Of a DNA stretch of 5,603 bases, positions 1 to 5,360 are shown one piece after another (position 1 is the stretch's first letter; every line of letters starts with the position of its first letter). The position numbers and the translations under genes were made by a program. The DNA is from Bacillota bacterium (lineage in GTDB: Bacteria; Bacillota; Clostridia; Clostridiales; Clostridiaceae): positions 1 through 5,603 of the forward strand of contig JAJYBA010000111.1 of NCBI GenBank assembly GCA_021779235.1. The letters run 5' to 3'. Under the pieces are notes generated by a model. The model was not told where the DNA came from. It saw nothing but the letters and a program-made list of their open reading frames with translations, and searched no databases.

Positions 1-1
1 G

Positions 2-502
2 TTTGCAGGGATTGAAACATTGTTTACACTCTATGGTGAGAAATATTTAGGCATAAAGACAAGTGCAGCTGCATTTTCATTTACCTTTATTTCAATTGCC
101 TTCTTGATATCTGCAATTCCAGCTGGAATCTTGGGAACTAAGTTCGGAAAGAAAAAAACAATTACAGCTGGCATAGTAGGCATTGTTGTAAGTTTTTTAA
201 TTATAGCTTTTATGAAAAATATTCTATATATAAGAGGGATGTTTTTAATATGTGGATTTTTTTGGGCTCTAATTAATATAAACTCCTACCCCTTTGTTAC
301 GGATATGGCGGCAAAAGGAAAAATCGGTACATTCACTGGGCTTTATTATCTCACAGCTTCTGTAGCAGCTATAGTATCACCACCACTTTTAGGATTTATA
401 ATAGATTTATTAGGTTATAGATATATGTTCTTTTATGGAGCTACATTTTTCTTATTAGCTATAATACTTATTAATAAGGTGAAAGTTGAAAATGTGGATT
501 AG
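2..502 (+). CDS. Major facilitator superfamily transporter, C-terminal half (5' end outside window)
   Basis: This is the last 166 codons of an MFS secondary transporter in the cytoplasmic membrane. The frame is open from base 2, so the TTG at 20 is an internal Leu codon, not a start. Counting from the first visible residue, hydrophobic helices lie at about 24-44, 55-70, 76-94, 108-131 and 136-155, with the end of one more at the edge. This fits helices 7-12 of a 12-helix carrier. The loop GTKFGKKK (45-52) matches the conserved basic MFS loop between helices 8 and 9. The stretch with GLYYLTAS, SPPLLG and a following ID resembles the SLC45/sugar-cation symporter-like branch, but the substrate cannot be read from this half. 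The gene ends at TAG 500-502 and a terminator follows 28 bases later. I am confident of the superfamily and unsure of the subfamily. Confidence 0.85.
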   Translation, partial: FAGIETLFTLYGEKYLGIKTSAAAFSFTFISIAFLISAIPAGILGTKFGKKKTITAGIVGIVVSFLIIAFMKNILYIRGMFLICGFFWALININSYPFVTDMAAKGKIGTFTGLYYLTASVAAIVSPPLLGFIIDLLGYRYMFFYGATFFLLAIILINKVKVENVD

Positions 503-530
503 ATAAAAAAAGCTTTTTTATAAGTATATG

Positions 531-578
531 AAAAGAGTGTAAGGTACTAAAAATAATTGTACAATGCATTCTTTTTTT
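531..578 (+). terminator. Intrinsic terminator of the MFS gene
   Basis: The arms 531-547 and 559-575 pair over 17 positions with two adjacent mismatches and two G-T wobbles, around an 11-base AT loop. A run of seven T follows at 572-578. The closing GTAC/GTAC pairs next to the loop are perfect. An unlooped 14-base palindrome, AAAAAAGCTTTTTT (506-519), lies just upstream but lacks a loop and GC content, so I treat this hairpin as the real terminator. Confidence 0.7.
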
Positions 579-635
579 ATTTACCATGAAGTTATAATAT
601 CTTAAATATAAAGAATTTTAAAATCTTAAGTAAAA

Positions 636-665
636 TTGTTACAAATATGATATCTTTTATATAAA
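636..665 (+). promoter_or_regulatory. Possible sigma-A-type promoter for the YdcF-family gene
   Basis: TTGTTA (636-641) and TATAAA (660-665) are separated by 18 bases, leaving a leader of about 50 bases before the start codon at 725. The surroundings are so AT-rich that other -10-like boxes occur nearby, such as TATTAT at 675-680. A promoter somewhere in 579-714 is expected because a terminator closes the upstream gene. The exact boxes are a weak call. Confidence 0.35.
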
Positions 666-724
666 AAATAATGATATTATATAAGTGAAATTATTATCTA
701 CCAACAGAGAGACTAGGAGGAGTT

Positions 725-1486
725 ATGAAAAATAAGGGCAATGTATACATAGTTTTGGGTTTGTTATGTGAAATCTATTTTCTAGGAACAATTATATTTG
801 GAGGAATAGTAACTTTTGCACAGTTTTATCTTGGGCTGGGAGTATTATTAATAGCACTAGGATTAATTAAGCGAAGAAGTAAAACAGAATATATTATAAT
901 TAGACCAGGTAAGGCTCGAACAGCAATAAAAATATGTTTTTTTATAGGGCTAGCCTCTTTTGTATTTATTGAAGCATTAATAATTCAATCAGCTATATCA
1001 AAGCATAGAGGAAAAAGTGACTATCTAGTGATTTTAGGGGCAGGACTTAGAGGCGAAGTTCCTTCAACGGCGCTTTATCAACGGCTTTATGCTAGCTTAG
1101 AATATATCGAAGTGAATCCTAAGGTTAAGATAGTAGTTTCTGGTGGACGAGGCCCTGGTGAAAGTATTACTGAAGCGGAGGCTATGGAGAGATTTTTAAT
1201 AGAACATGGAGTAGCAAAGGGGCAGATAATAAAAGAAGAAAGATCAACTAACACTTTAGAAAATATGAAATTCACAACAGAGATTTTAGAAAAATTAGAT
1301 AAAAAAGAAAACATAGAAGTAACTATTGTAACAAATAATTTTCATATGTTCAGAGCTAAATTTTTAGCACAAAGGCAGGGATTAAAGGTATATGGATATC
1401 CGGCACCACTTCATCCAATGCTAGTGCCTACTTGCTATGTTCGGGAGTATTTAGCAGTAATAAATTCATATATATTTGATAGATAG
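725..1486 (+). CDS. YdcF/SanA/ElyC-family (DUF218) membrane-anchored protein
   Basis: This 253-residue protein has three likely N-terminal membrane helices (about 7-25, 33-48 and 67-90) followed by a DUF218 domain (about 99-250). Family marks are VILGAG (102-107), Gln119-Arg120 in the following helix, SGGRGPGE (139-146), TEAEAM (149-154), RSTNT with a later Asn (173-180), TNNFHMFRA (203-211) and REYLA (240-244). These are the conserved polar residues of the domain's pocket. In other bacteria the family includes ElyC and SanA, which affect envelope integrity and vancomycin tolerance, and YdcF, which binds S-adenosylmethionine in vitro. The reaction is not settled, so no specific activity is assigned. 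With three helices the catalytic domain would face outward if the N-terminus is inside, but topology is inferred. The start is fixed by AGGAGG at 715-720, four bases before the ATG. No terminator is visible in the 77 bases before the next gene. Confidence 0.88.
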   Translation: MKNKGNVYIVLGLLCEIYFLGTIIFGGIVTFAQFYLGLGVLLIALGLIKRRSKTEYIIIRPGKARTAIKICFFIGLASFVFIEALIIQSAISKHRGKSDYLVILGAGLRGEVPSTALYQRLYASLEYIEVNPKVKIVVSGGRGPGESITEAEAMERFLIEHGVAKGQIIKEERSTNTLENMKFTTEILEKLDKKENIEVTIVTNNFHMFRAKFLAQRQGLKVYGYPAPLHPMLVPTCYVREYLAVINSYIFDR

Positions 1487-1505
1487 GTGCATTAAAAGTA
1501 AAATA

Positions 1506-1534
1506 TTTACAAATAATTAATCCTATGGTATATT
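1506..1534 (+). promoter_or_regulatory. Promoter of the iron-sulfur protein gene (extended -10)
   Basis: TTTACA (1506-1511) and TATATT (1529-1534) are separated by exactly 17 bases, and a TG lies one base before the -10 box (1526-1527), giving an extended -10. Transcription would begin near 1541, about 23 bases before the start codon, just leaving room for the ribosome binding site AGGTGGTGAG (1551-1560). The iron-sulfur gene can therefore be transcribed independently of the upstream YdcF gene. This is the best-formed plus-strand promoter in the window. Confidence 0.6.
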
Positions 1535-1563
1535 GAGAGAATAAAACAATAGGTGGTGAGATA

Positions 1564-2817
1564 ATGTCTCATATAGTCGGTAAGTCAGCATATAAAAGCT
1601 TAGAAGATAGAATAAACAGATTCCCTCAAGGGGCACCTCCATCAGAAACTCTCTATAAGATATTAGGGATTTTATTTAGTGAAAAGGAAGCTTCATTAGT
1701 AGCACAGCTTCCAATAAAACCCTTCACAGTAAAAACAGCAAGCAGGATATGGAAGATGGATGAAGCTGCTGCTCATAAAATATTAGATGAGCTTGCAAGC
1801 AGAGCAATACTTTTAGATATTGATCACGCTGGCACGCAAGAATATATTCTTCCTCCTCCTATGGCGGGTTTTTTTGAATTTTCTATGATGAGAACAAGAG
1901 GAGATGTCAATCAAAAACTTCTTGGTGAGCTTTATTATCAATATTTAAACATTGAAGAGGATTTTGTAAAACAGCTATTTTTTAGTACAGATACTAGACT
2001 TGGAAGAGTGTTTGTTCAAGAAGAGGTTCTTACTAATGACAATGAGGTACAGATACTAGACTTTCAAAGGTCCAGCCACATTATAAAAACCGCTTCACAT
2101 ATTGGCATAAGTACCTGTTATTGTAGACATAAAATGCAGCATGTAGGAAAAGCTTGTGATGCACCTACAGATATTTGTATGACTTTCAATGGGACAGCTT
2201 CCTCATTAATTAAGCATAAATATGCTAGGCAAGTTGAGGTATCTGAAGGAATTGAGCTCCTGCATCAGGCTTATGAAAATAATTTAGTTCAGTGTGGAGA
2301 AAATGTTAGAGAAGGAGTTTCCTTCATATGTAATTGCTGTGGATGTTGCTGTGAAGCAATGGTAGCAGCACGTAAGTTTGGTATGCTTCATCCAGTTCAA
2401 ACAACAGCCTTTATTCCTAAAGTAAATGAAGAAAGCTGTAACAGCTGTGGAAGATGTGTGAAAGCTTGCCCTATAGGAGCAATAGAAAAGACTGATGCTG
2501 GAGTCACCATAAATGAGGACATCTGTCTTGGTTGTGGTGTTTGTGTAAGGTCTTGCTTTAAGAAGAGTATGCACTTAGAAAGTCGCAAGGAAAAGATTAT
2601 AACTCCAGTAAATTCAGTACATAGGGTAGTGCTCATGGCAATAGAAAAAGGAACTCTTCAAAATTTAATTTTTGATAATCAAGCTTTGGGAAGTCACAGA
2701 GCTATGGCAGCGGTGCTTTCTGCAATTTTAAGGCTTCCACCTGTTAAACAGGCCATGGCAAGTAAACAGTTAAAGTCGGTTTATTTGGAAAGATTAATTA
2801 CTAAGGTTAAGATATAA
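1564..2817 (+). CDS. Multi-cluster 4Fe-4S protein with winged-helix-like N-terminus
   Basis: This 417-residue protein is cytosolic, with no signal peptide or membrane segment. Residues about 53-100 read like a winged helix: a TVKTASRIW helix, a DEAAAHKILDELASR recognition-type helix, then a short strand region. Next comes Cys185-x-Cys187-Arg with Cys198 and Cys205, a block seen in uncharacterised Fe-S proteins of anaerobes. Cys244 and a dense knot, Cys256, 258, 259, 261, 262 and 263, follow. Two ferredoxin motifs come after: Cys292, 295, 298, 302 followed by Pro, and Cys321, 324, 327, 331 followed by Phe. Those eight should hold two [4Fe-4S] clusters; the other eleven cysteines could bind one or two more. 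Electron transfer or redox sensing is inferred from these motifs; I know of no assigned reaction. The ATG is chosen from AGGTGGTGAG three bases upstream. The gene has its own promoter and terminator, suggesting a largely monocistronic unit. Confidence 0.85.
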   Translation: MSHIVGKSAYKSLEDRINRFPQGAPPSETLYKILGILFSEKEASLVAQLPIKPFTVKTASRIWKMDEAAAHKILDELASRAILLDIDHAGTQEYILPPPMAGFFEFSMMRTRGDVNQKLLGELYYQYLNIEEDFVKQLFFSTDTRLGRVFVQEEVLTNDNEVQILDFQRSSHIIKTASHIGISTCYCRHKMQHVGKACDAPTDICMTFNGTASSLIKHKYARQVEVSEGIELLHQAYENNLVQCGENVREGVSFICNCCGCCCEAMVAARKFGMLHPVQTTAFIPKVNEESCNSCGRCVKACPIGAIEKTDAGVTINEDICLGCGVCVRSCFKKSMHLESRKEKIITPVNSVHRVVLMAIEKGTLQNLIFDNQALGSHRAMAAVLSAILRLPPVKQAMASKQLKSVYLERLITKVKI

Positions 2818-2831
2818 ATATAGTTTGATTT

Positions 2832-2869
2832 AAGTCCTTAAGACATACGGTTTTTAGGGCTTATTTTTA
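2832..2869 (+). terminator. Intrinsic terminator of the iron-sulfur protein gene
   Basis: The arms 2832-2843 and 2851-2862 pair with one T-T mismatch and two G-T wobbles. The GC-containing core is AAGTCCT against AGGGCTT, and the loop is 2844-2850. TTATTTTTAT follows directly. The hairpin starts 15 bases after the stop codon, as expected for termination of this gene. Its right arm is also part of a competing inverted repeat with 2872-2880. Confidence 0.7.
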
Positions 2870-2880
2870 TACCTAAAAAC
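2850..2880 (+). repeat. Perfect 9-bp inverted repeat overlapping the terminator
   Basis: GTTTTTAGG (2850-2858) is the exact reverse complement of CCTAAAAAC (2872-2880), with 13 bases between. It shares most of its left arm with the right arm of the preceding terminator, so the two hairpins cannot form together. Because it completes after the T-run has been transcribed, it is a poor antiterminator by order of synthesis. It may matter for the stability of read-through RNA, or be chance in AT-rich sequence. Confidence 0.5.
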
Positions 2881-2925
2881 ATACATGTTAAAGTGAATTT
2901 TACAATAGACATCCATATAATTAAG

Positions 2926-2954
2926 TTGTAAAGCATAATTCCATATGATAATAT
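2926..2954 (+). promoter_or_regulatory. Likely promoter of the DegV-family gene
   Basis: TTGTAA (2926-2931) and TAATAT (2949-2954) are 17 bases apart, and a TG lies one base before the -10 box (2946-2947). Transcription would begin near 2961, giving a leader of about 41 bases. A perfect TATAAT at 2916-2921 lies nearby but has no matching -35 box at the right distance. A promoter is expected here because a terminator closes the upstream gene. Confidence 0.45.
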
Positions 2955-2959
2955 TATCC

Positions 2960-3002
2960 TAATAATGTAAAAATAACCTTTGGGAAGGATGGGCTATTAT
3001 TA
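2960..3002 (+). promoter_or_regulatory. Leader dyad enclosing the DegV ribosome binding site
   Basis: TAATAAT (2960-2966) is complementary to ATTATTA (2996-3002), and that right arm ends on the A of the start codon. Inside it, CCTT (2977-2980) can pair with AAGG (2985-2988) across a TGGG loop, and this AAGG is the core of the likely ribosome binding site AAGGA. The site ends 12 bases before the ATG, slightly further than usual. The pairing is visible, but the stems are short and AT-rich, so translational control is only an inference. Confidence 0.35.
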
Positions 3003-3871
3003 TGAAGGATTTTCAGATCTTTACTGACTCATGCAGTGACTTGCCAATAGAGTATATTAAGGAAAAGGGAATTGAATTTGCCAGCTTAAGTTGCAGCTAT
3101 AATGGAAATGAATATAAGGATGATTTTGGCCAAAGCTTATCTCATAAAAAGTTTTTTGATGATTTGAGAAAAGGGGCAACACCATTTACCTCCCAGCCAA
3201 GTGTGGAAGAGTTTTATAAGAAATTTAGAGATATAGCAGACAAACAGAAGGACATACTGTATATTTGTGTTTCAAATGGCTTAAGTGGTACTGAAAATAG
3301 TGCTACAATAGCTAAGAAAATGGTATTAGATGAAAATCATGAAGTGAATATAGAAATTATAAATACATTGACTGCTTCGCTTGGACAGGGGCTAATGGTT
3401 ATGAAGGCTATTGAGATGAAGGAAGCAGGAAAGACACTTAAAGATATTGCCAGTTATATTGAAGAAAATAAACAGAAGCTTAACACTTATATCACTGTAG
3501 ATGATTTAAATCATGTAAAAAGAGGTGGACGAATATCTTCAACCGCCGCCATTCTTGGCATAGCCTTGCATATTAAACCTCTATTAACTATAGATAGTGA
3601 AGGAAAAGTTATGTCTCTGTTAAAGATTAAGGGAAGAAAAGGCTCAATAGCTAAGCTTGCAGAAACTATTATACAAAGAATTGAAAATCCAGAAGAGCAA
3701 GTCATTGCAATATGTCATGGCGATTGTTTTGAAGAAGCACTTAAGCTAAAGGGAGACATTCTAAAAGAAATTAAAGTAAAAGATGTAATAATAAACTTTA
3801 CAGGTCCCGTTATTGGTACTCACGGAGGACCAGGAACTCTGGCGATATTCTTTATGGGTAAAGAAAGGTAG
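3002..3871 (+). CDS. DegV family protein (FakB-type fatty-acid-binding)
   Basis: This is a 289-residue soluble cytosolic protein of normal length for the DegV family. Motifs in order are TDSCSDLP (8-15), TSQPS (63-67), SNGLSGTENS (91-100), TLTASLGQG (122-130), LNHVKRGGRIS (169-179), IKPLL (191-195), KGRKGS (210-215), HGD (239-241) and GPVIGTHGGPGTLA (268-281). DegV proteins hold a long-chain fatty acid between two alpha/beta domains. The FakB members present it to the kinase FakA, which makes acyl phosphate for phospholipid synthesis. Thr63, Ser95 and His274 fall in the segments that hold the carboxylate in characterised relatives. No fakA (DAK-type kinase) gene is in view, so being a FakB partner is inferred. 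Asn121 stands where many relatives have Asp before Thr/Ser. The ATG at 3002 follows AAGGA at 2985-2989. Bacteria of this type often carry several paralogues, so I give no symbol. Confidence 0.93.
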   Translation: MKDFQIFTDSCSDLPIEYIKEKGIEFASLSCSYNGNEYKDDFGQSLSHKKFFDDLRKGATPFTSQPSVEEFYKKFRDIADKQKDILYICVSNGLSGTENSATIAKKMVLDENHEVNIEIINTLTASLGQGLMVMKAIEMKEAGKTLKDIASYIEENKQKLNTYITVDDLNHVKRGGRISSTAAILGIALHIKPLLTIDSEGKVMSLLKIKGRKGSIAKLAETIIQRIENPEEQVIAICHGDCFEEALKLKGDILKEIKVKDVIINFTGPVIGTHGGPGTLAIFFMGKER

Positions 3872-3874
3872 TAG

Positions 3875-3897
3875 CATTTAACAACCTTTGTTAAATG
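3875..3897 (+). repeat. Perfect 10-bp hairpin just after the DegV stop codon
   Basis: CATTTAACAA (3875-3884) and TTGTTAAATG (3888-3897) are exact reverse complements around a three-base loop, CCT. The hairpin begins three bases after the stop codon. No T-run follows, so it is not a standard terminator on its own. It could protect the mRNA 3' end or act with the larger terminator 19 bases downstream. Confidence 0.55.
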
Positions 3898-3915
3898 GTC
3901 AAGCTATAGCAAAAT

Positions 3916-3976
3916 AAAAGCTCCGGTTTATGTTATGACCTTAGGAGATATAACATAAACTGGAACTTTTTTGTTT
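3916..3976 (+). terminator. Long bidirectional terminator between convergent genes
   Basis: The arms 3916-3936 and 3950-3970 pair over 21 positions with only one C-A mismatch and one G-T wobble. The loop is about 12 bases. On the plus strand the stem runs into TTTTTTGTTT (3967-3976). On the minus strand the same stem is followed by CTTTTATTTT, the complement of 3911-3920. It therefore suits termination of the DegV gene from the left and of the phosphofructokinase gene from the right. This is the strongest RNA hairpin in the window. Confidence 0.88.
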
Positions 3977-3980
3977 GGAG

Positions 3981-4009
3981 CAATATTTTTACTTTCCCAA
4001 GAAATATTG
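3981..4009. repeat. 8-bp inverted repeat downstream of the phosphofructokinase gene
   Basis: CAATATTT (3981-3988) and AAATATTG (4002-4009) are exact reverse complements with a 13-base spacer. Neither strand has a T-run directly after it, so it is not a clear terminator. It lies in the short 3' untranslated stretch of the minus-strand gene, between its stop codon and the bidirectional terminator. Confidence 0.35.
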
Positions 4010-4061
4010 TATTTGGTGTTTTTTACTTTCAATCTATTGTGGACAGTTTAAATACCCTAGT

Positions 4062-5279
4062 CTATTTGTCTAAAATTTTCGGTACTTTAGGGGCTCTAAG
4101 TCTGTGTGCATAATGCATGTCAGAACCTAATAGAGGCCTAGCATAATTTAAAAATGCATCAGTTACATTATTACATGCACTATTAATAAAATCAGCTGGC
4201 ATTACCTTTGTTTTACCTGCTACTGCTTCTAGAGGAGTAAGCCTATAATCTACTGAGTAATTACCTGTTCTATGTATAGTAATTGAACCGTCAACGTTAT
4301 CCCACAGTGCAAACTGTGCAGCTTTTTCTCCTACTTCTCTAGCTTCATTCCTATCTACATCTGAGACACATCCCATAAAACATCTTTGAGGATATCCGAA
4401 GGTATCAGATCTAACTCTTTTAATATTTAGATTATTCCTGATGTAATTGCATAAAAGATCACCTAATGCGCCTGTTCCTGAAAGCTGTATGTTTCCATGA
4501 GCATCTTTTTCTACTCTTTCCATAAGCTTTGAAATAATTGGCACCCCTTTTTCATCTTGAATACCTTCTGAAACAGCAATTACACATCTTCCATATTTAT
4601 CATAAACATTTTTTACATCACTTAAAAATTGATCCATGCTAAAAACTCTTTCTGGCAAATATATTAAATGTGGACCATCATCTTCGTACTTTTTAGCTAA
4701 GGCTGATGCTGCTGTCAAAAAGCCTGCATGACGTCCCATTACTATCCCAATATATATTCCTGGTAATGCCCTATTATCAAGGTTAGCTCCAATAAATGCA
4801 TTGGTTATATATTTAGCTGCAGAGCCATATCCAGGAGTGTGATCATTAACCATCAAGTCATTATCTATGGTTTTGGGTATATGAATTGCTCTAAGCTCGT
4901 AATCTGACATTTTAGCTTGCTGGTTTACTATTCTAACTGTATCTGATGAATCATTGCCTCCAATGTAAAAGAAATATCTTATATCGTGAGCTTTAAGAGC
5001 ACTGAATATTTCCCTACAATATTTTTCATCAGGCTTGTCCCTTGTAGATAAAAGTGCTGATGATGGAGTCATAGCCACCTGCTCTAGGTTATGAGTTGTT
5101 TCACGGGATAAATCATAGAAATTTTCGTTAATAATTCCATTTACTCCATTTATAGCTCCATAGACTTTTGTTACCTGCGCAAATTTTCTTGCTTCTAGCA
5201 CAGCACCAACCAAGGATTGATTAATAACGGCAGTTGGACCTCCACCTTGTGCAACTAAAACTTTACCTTCTGTTGTCAT
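4062..5279 (-). CDS. pfp: 6-phosphofructokinase, probably pyrophosphate-dependent
   Basis: This 405-residue cytosolic glycolytic enzyme phosphorylates fructose 6-phosphate to fructose 1,6-bisphosphate. Motifs are QGGGPTAVIN (11-20) for the phosphoryl donor site, IGGNDS (106-111), PKTIDND (135-141) with catalytic Asp139 and Asp141, MGRHAGF (181-187), LPE (208-210), and GYPQR (295-299) for the sugar phosphate. Donor choice in this family depends on two positions. ATP enzymes have Gly in GGDGS and Gly in PGTIDND; this protein has Asp110 and Lys136 there, the pair typical of pyrophosphate enzymes, which can also run in reverse. Asn109 replaces the usual Asp of GGDDS. About 405 residues fits the longer PPi-type branch rather than the roughly 320-residue ATP-PfkA. 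The ATG is supported by AAGGGG (5289-5294) nine bases upstream. An ATG eight bases earlier opens only a three-codon frame and is rejected. The gene converges on the DegV gene and shares its terminator. Confidence 0.93.
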   Translation of the reverse strand: MTTEGKVLVAQGGGPTAVINQSLVGAVLEARKFAQVTKVYGAINGVNGIINENFYDLSRETTHNLEQVAMTPSSALLSTRDKPDEKYCREIFSALKAHDIRYFFYIGGNDSSDTVRIVNQQAKMSDYELRAIHIPKTIDNDLMVNDHTPGYGSAAKYITNAFIGANLDNRALPGIYIGIVMGRHAGFLTAASALAKKYEDDGPHLIYLPERVFSMDQFLSDVKNVYDKYGRCVIAVSEGIQDEKGVPIISKLMERVEKDAHGNIQLSGTGALGDLLCNYIRNNLNIKRVRSDTFGYPQRCFMGCVSDVDRNEAREVGEKAAQFALWDNVDGSITIHRTGNYSVDYRLTPLEAVAGKTKVMPADFINSACNNVTDAFLNYARPLLGSDMHYAHRLRAPKVPKILDK

Positions 5280-5332
5280 ATTTTCATACCCCTTATAATT
5301 TCATAGTTATTTTATATTAATGTTATCATATT

Positions 5333-5360
5333 TTTATATTTTAATCTATATATTAGTCAA
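5333..5360 (-). promoter_or_regulatory. pfp: Promoter of the phosphofructokinase gene
   Basis: Reading leftward on the minus strand, TTGACT (5360-5355) and TATAAA (5338-5333) are separated by 16 bases. Transcription would begin near 5326, leaving a leader of about 47 bases before the start codon, which contains the AAGGGG ribosome binding site. The -35 box matches the consensus at five of six bases. No operator or riboswitch-like structure is evident in the short leader. Confidence 0.6.

Noticed and set aside
20..22. TTG as the start of the transporter gene
   Set aside because: The frame is open upstream to the window edge and no ribosome binding site precedes it. The protein would begin in the middle of a transmembrane carrier.
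506..519. AAAAAAGCTTTTTT palindrome as the transporter terminator
   Set aside because: It has no loop and only two GC bases. The hairpin at 531-578 is far better formed.
1087..1314. Minus-strand open frame of 75 codons inside the YdcF-family gene
   Set aside because: It is fully covered by a gene with clear family motifs, and its translation has no recognisable domain.
2284..2636. Two overlapping minus-strand frames inside the iron-sulfur gene
   Set aside because: They are the complement of the cysteine-rich coding region, with no family resemblance or supporting signals.
2916..2921. Perfect TATAAT as the DegV promoter -10 box
   Set aside because: No -35-like box lies 16-18 bases upstream; TTTACA at 2899-2904 is only 11 bases away. 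The pair at 2926/2949 is better spaced.
3511..3705. Minus-strand frame of 64 codons inside the DegV gene
   Set aside because: It lies opposite conserved DegV motifs and has no independent support.
5276..5287. ATG eight bases upstream of the phosphofructokinase start, as an alternative start or leader peptide
   Set aside because: It opens a frame of three codons before TGA and sits almost on top of the ribosome binding site, so it is probably chance.
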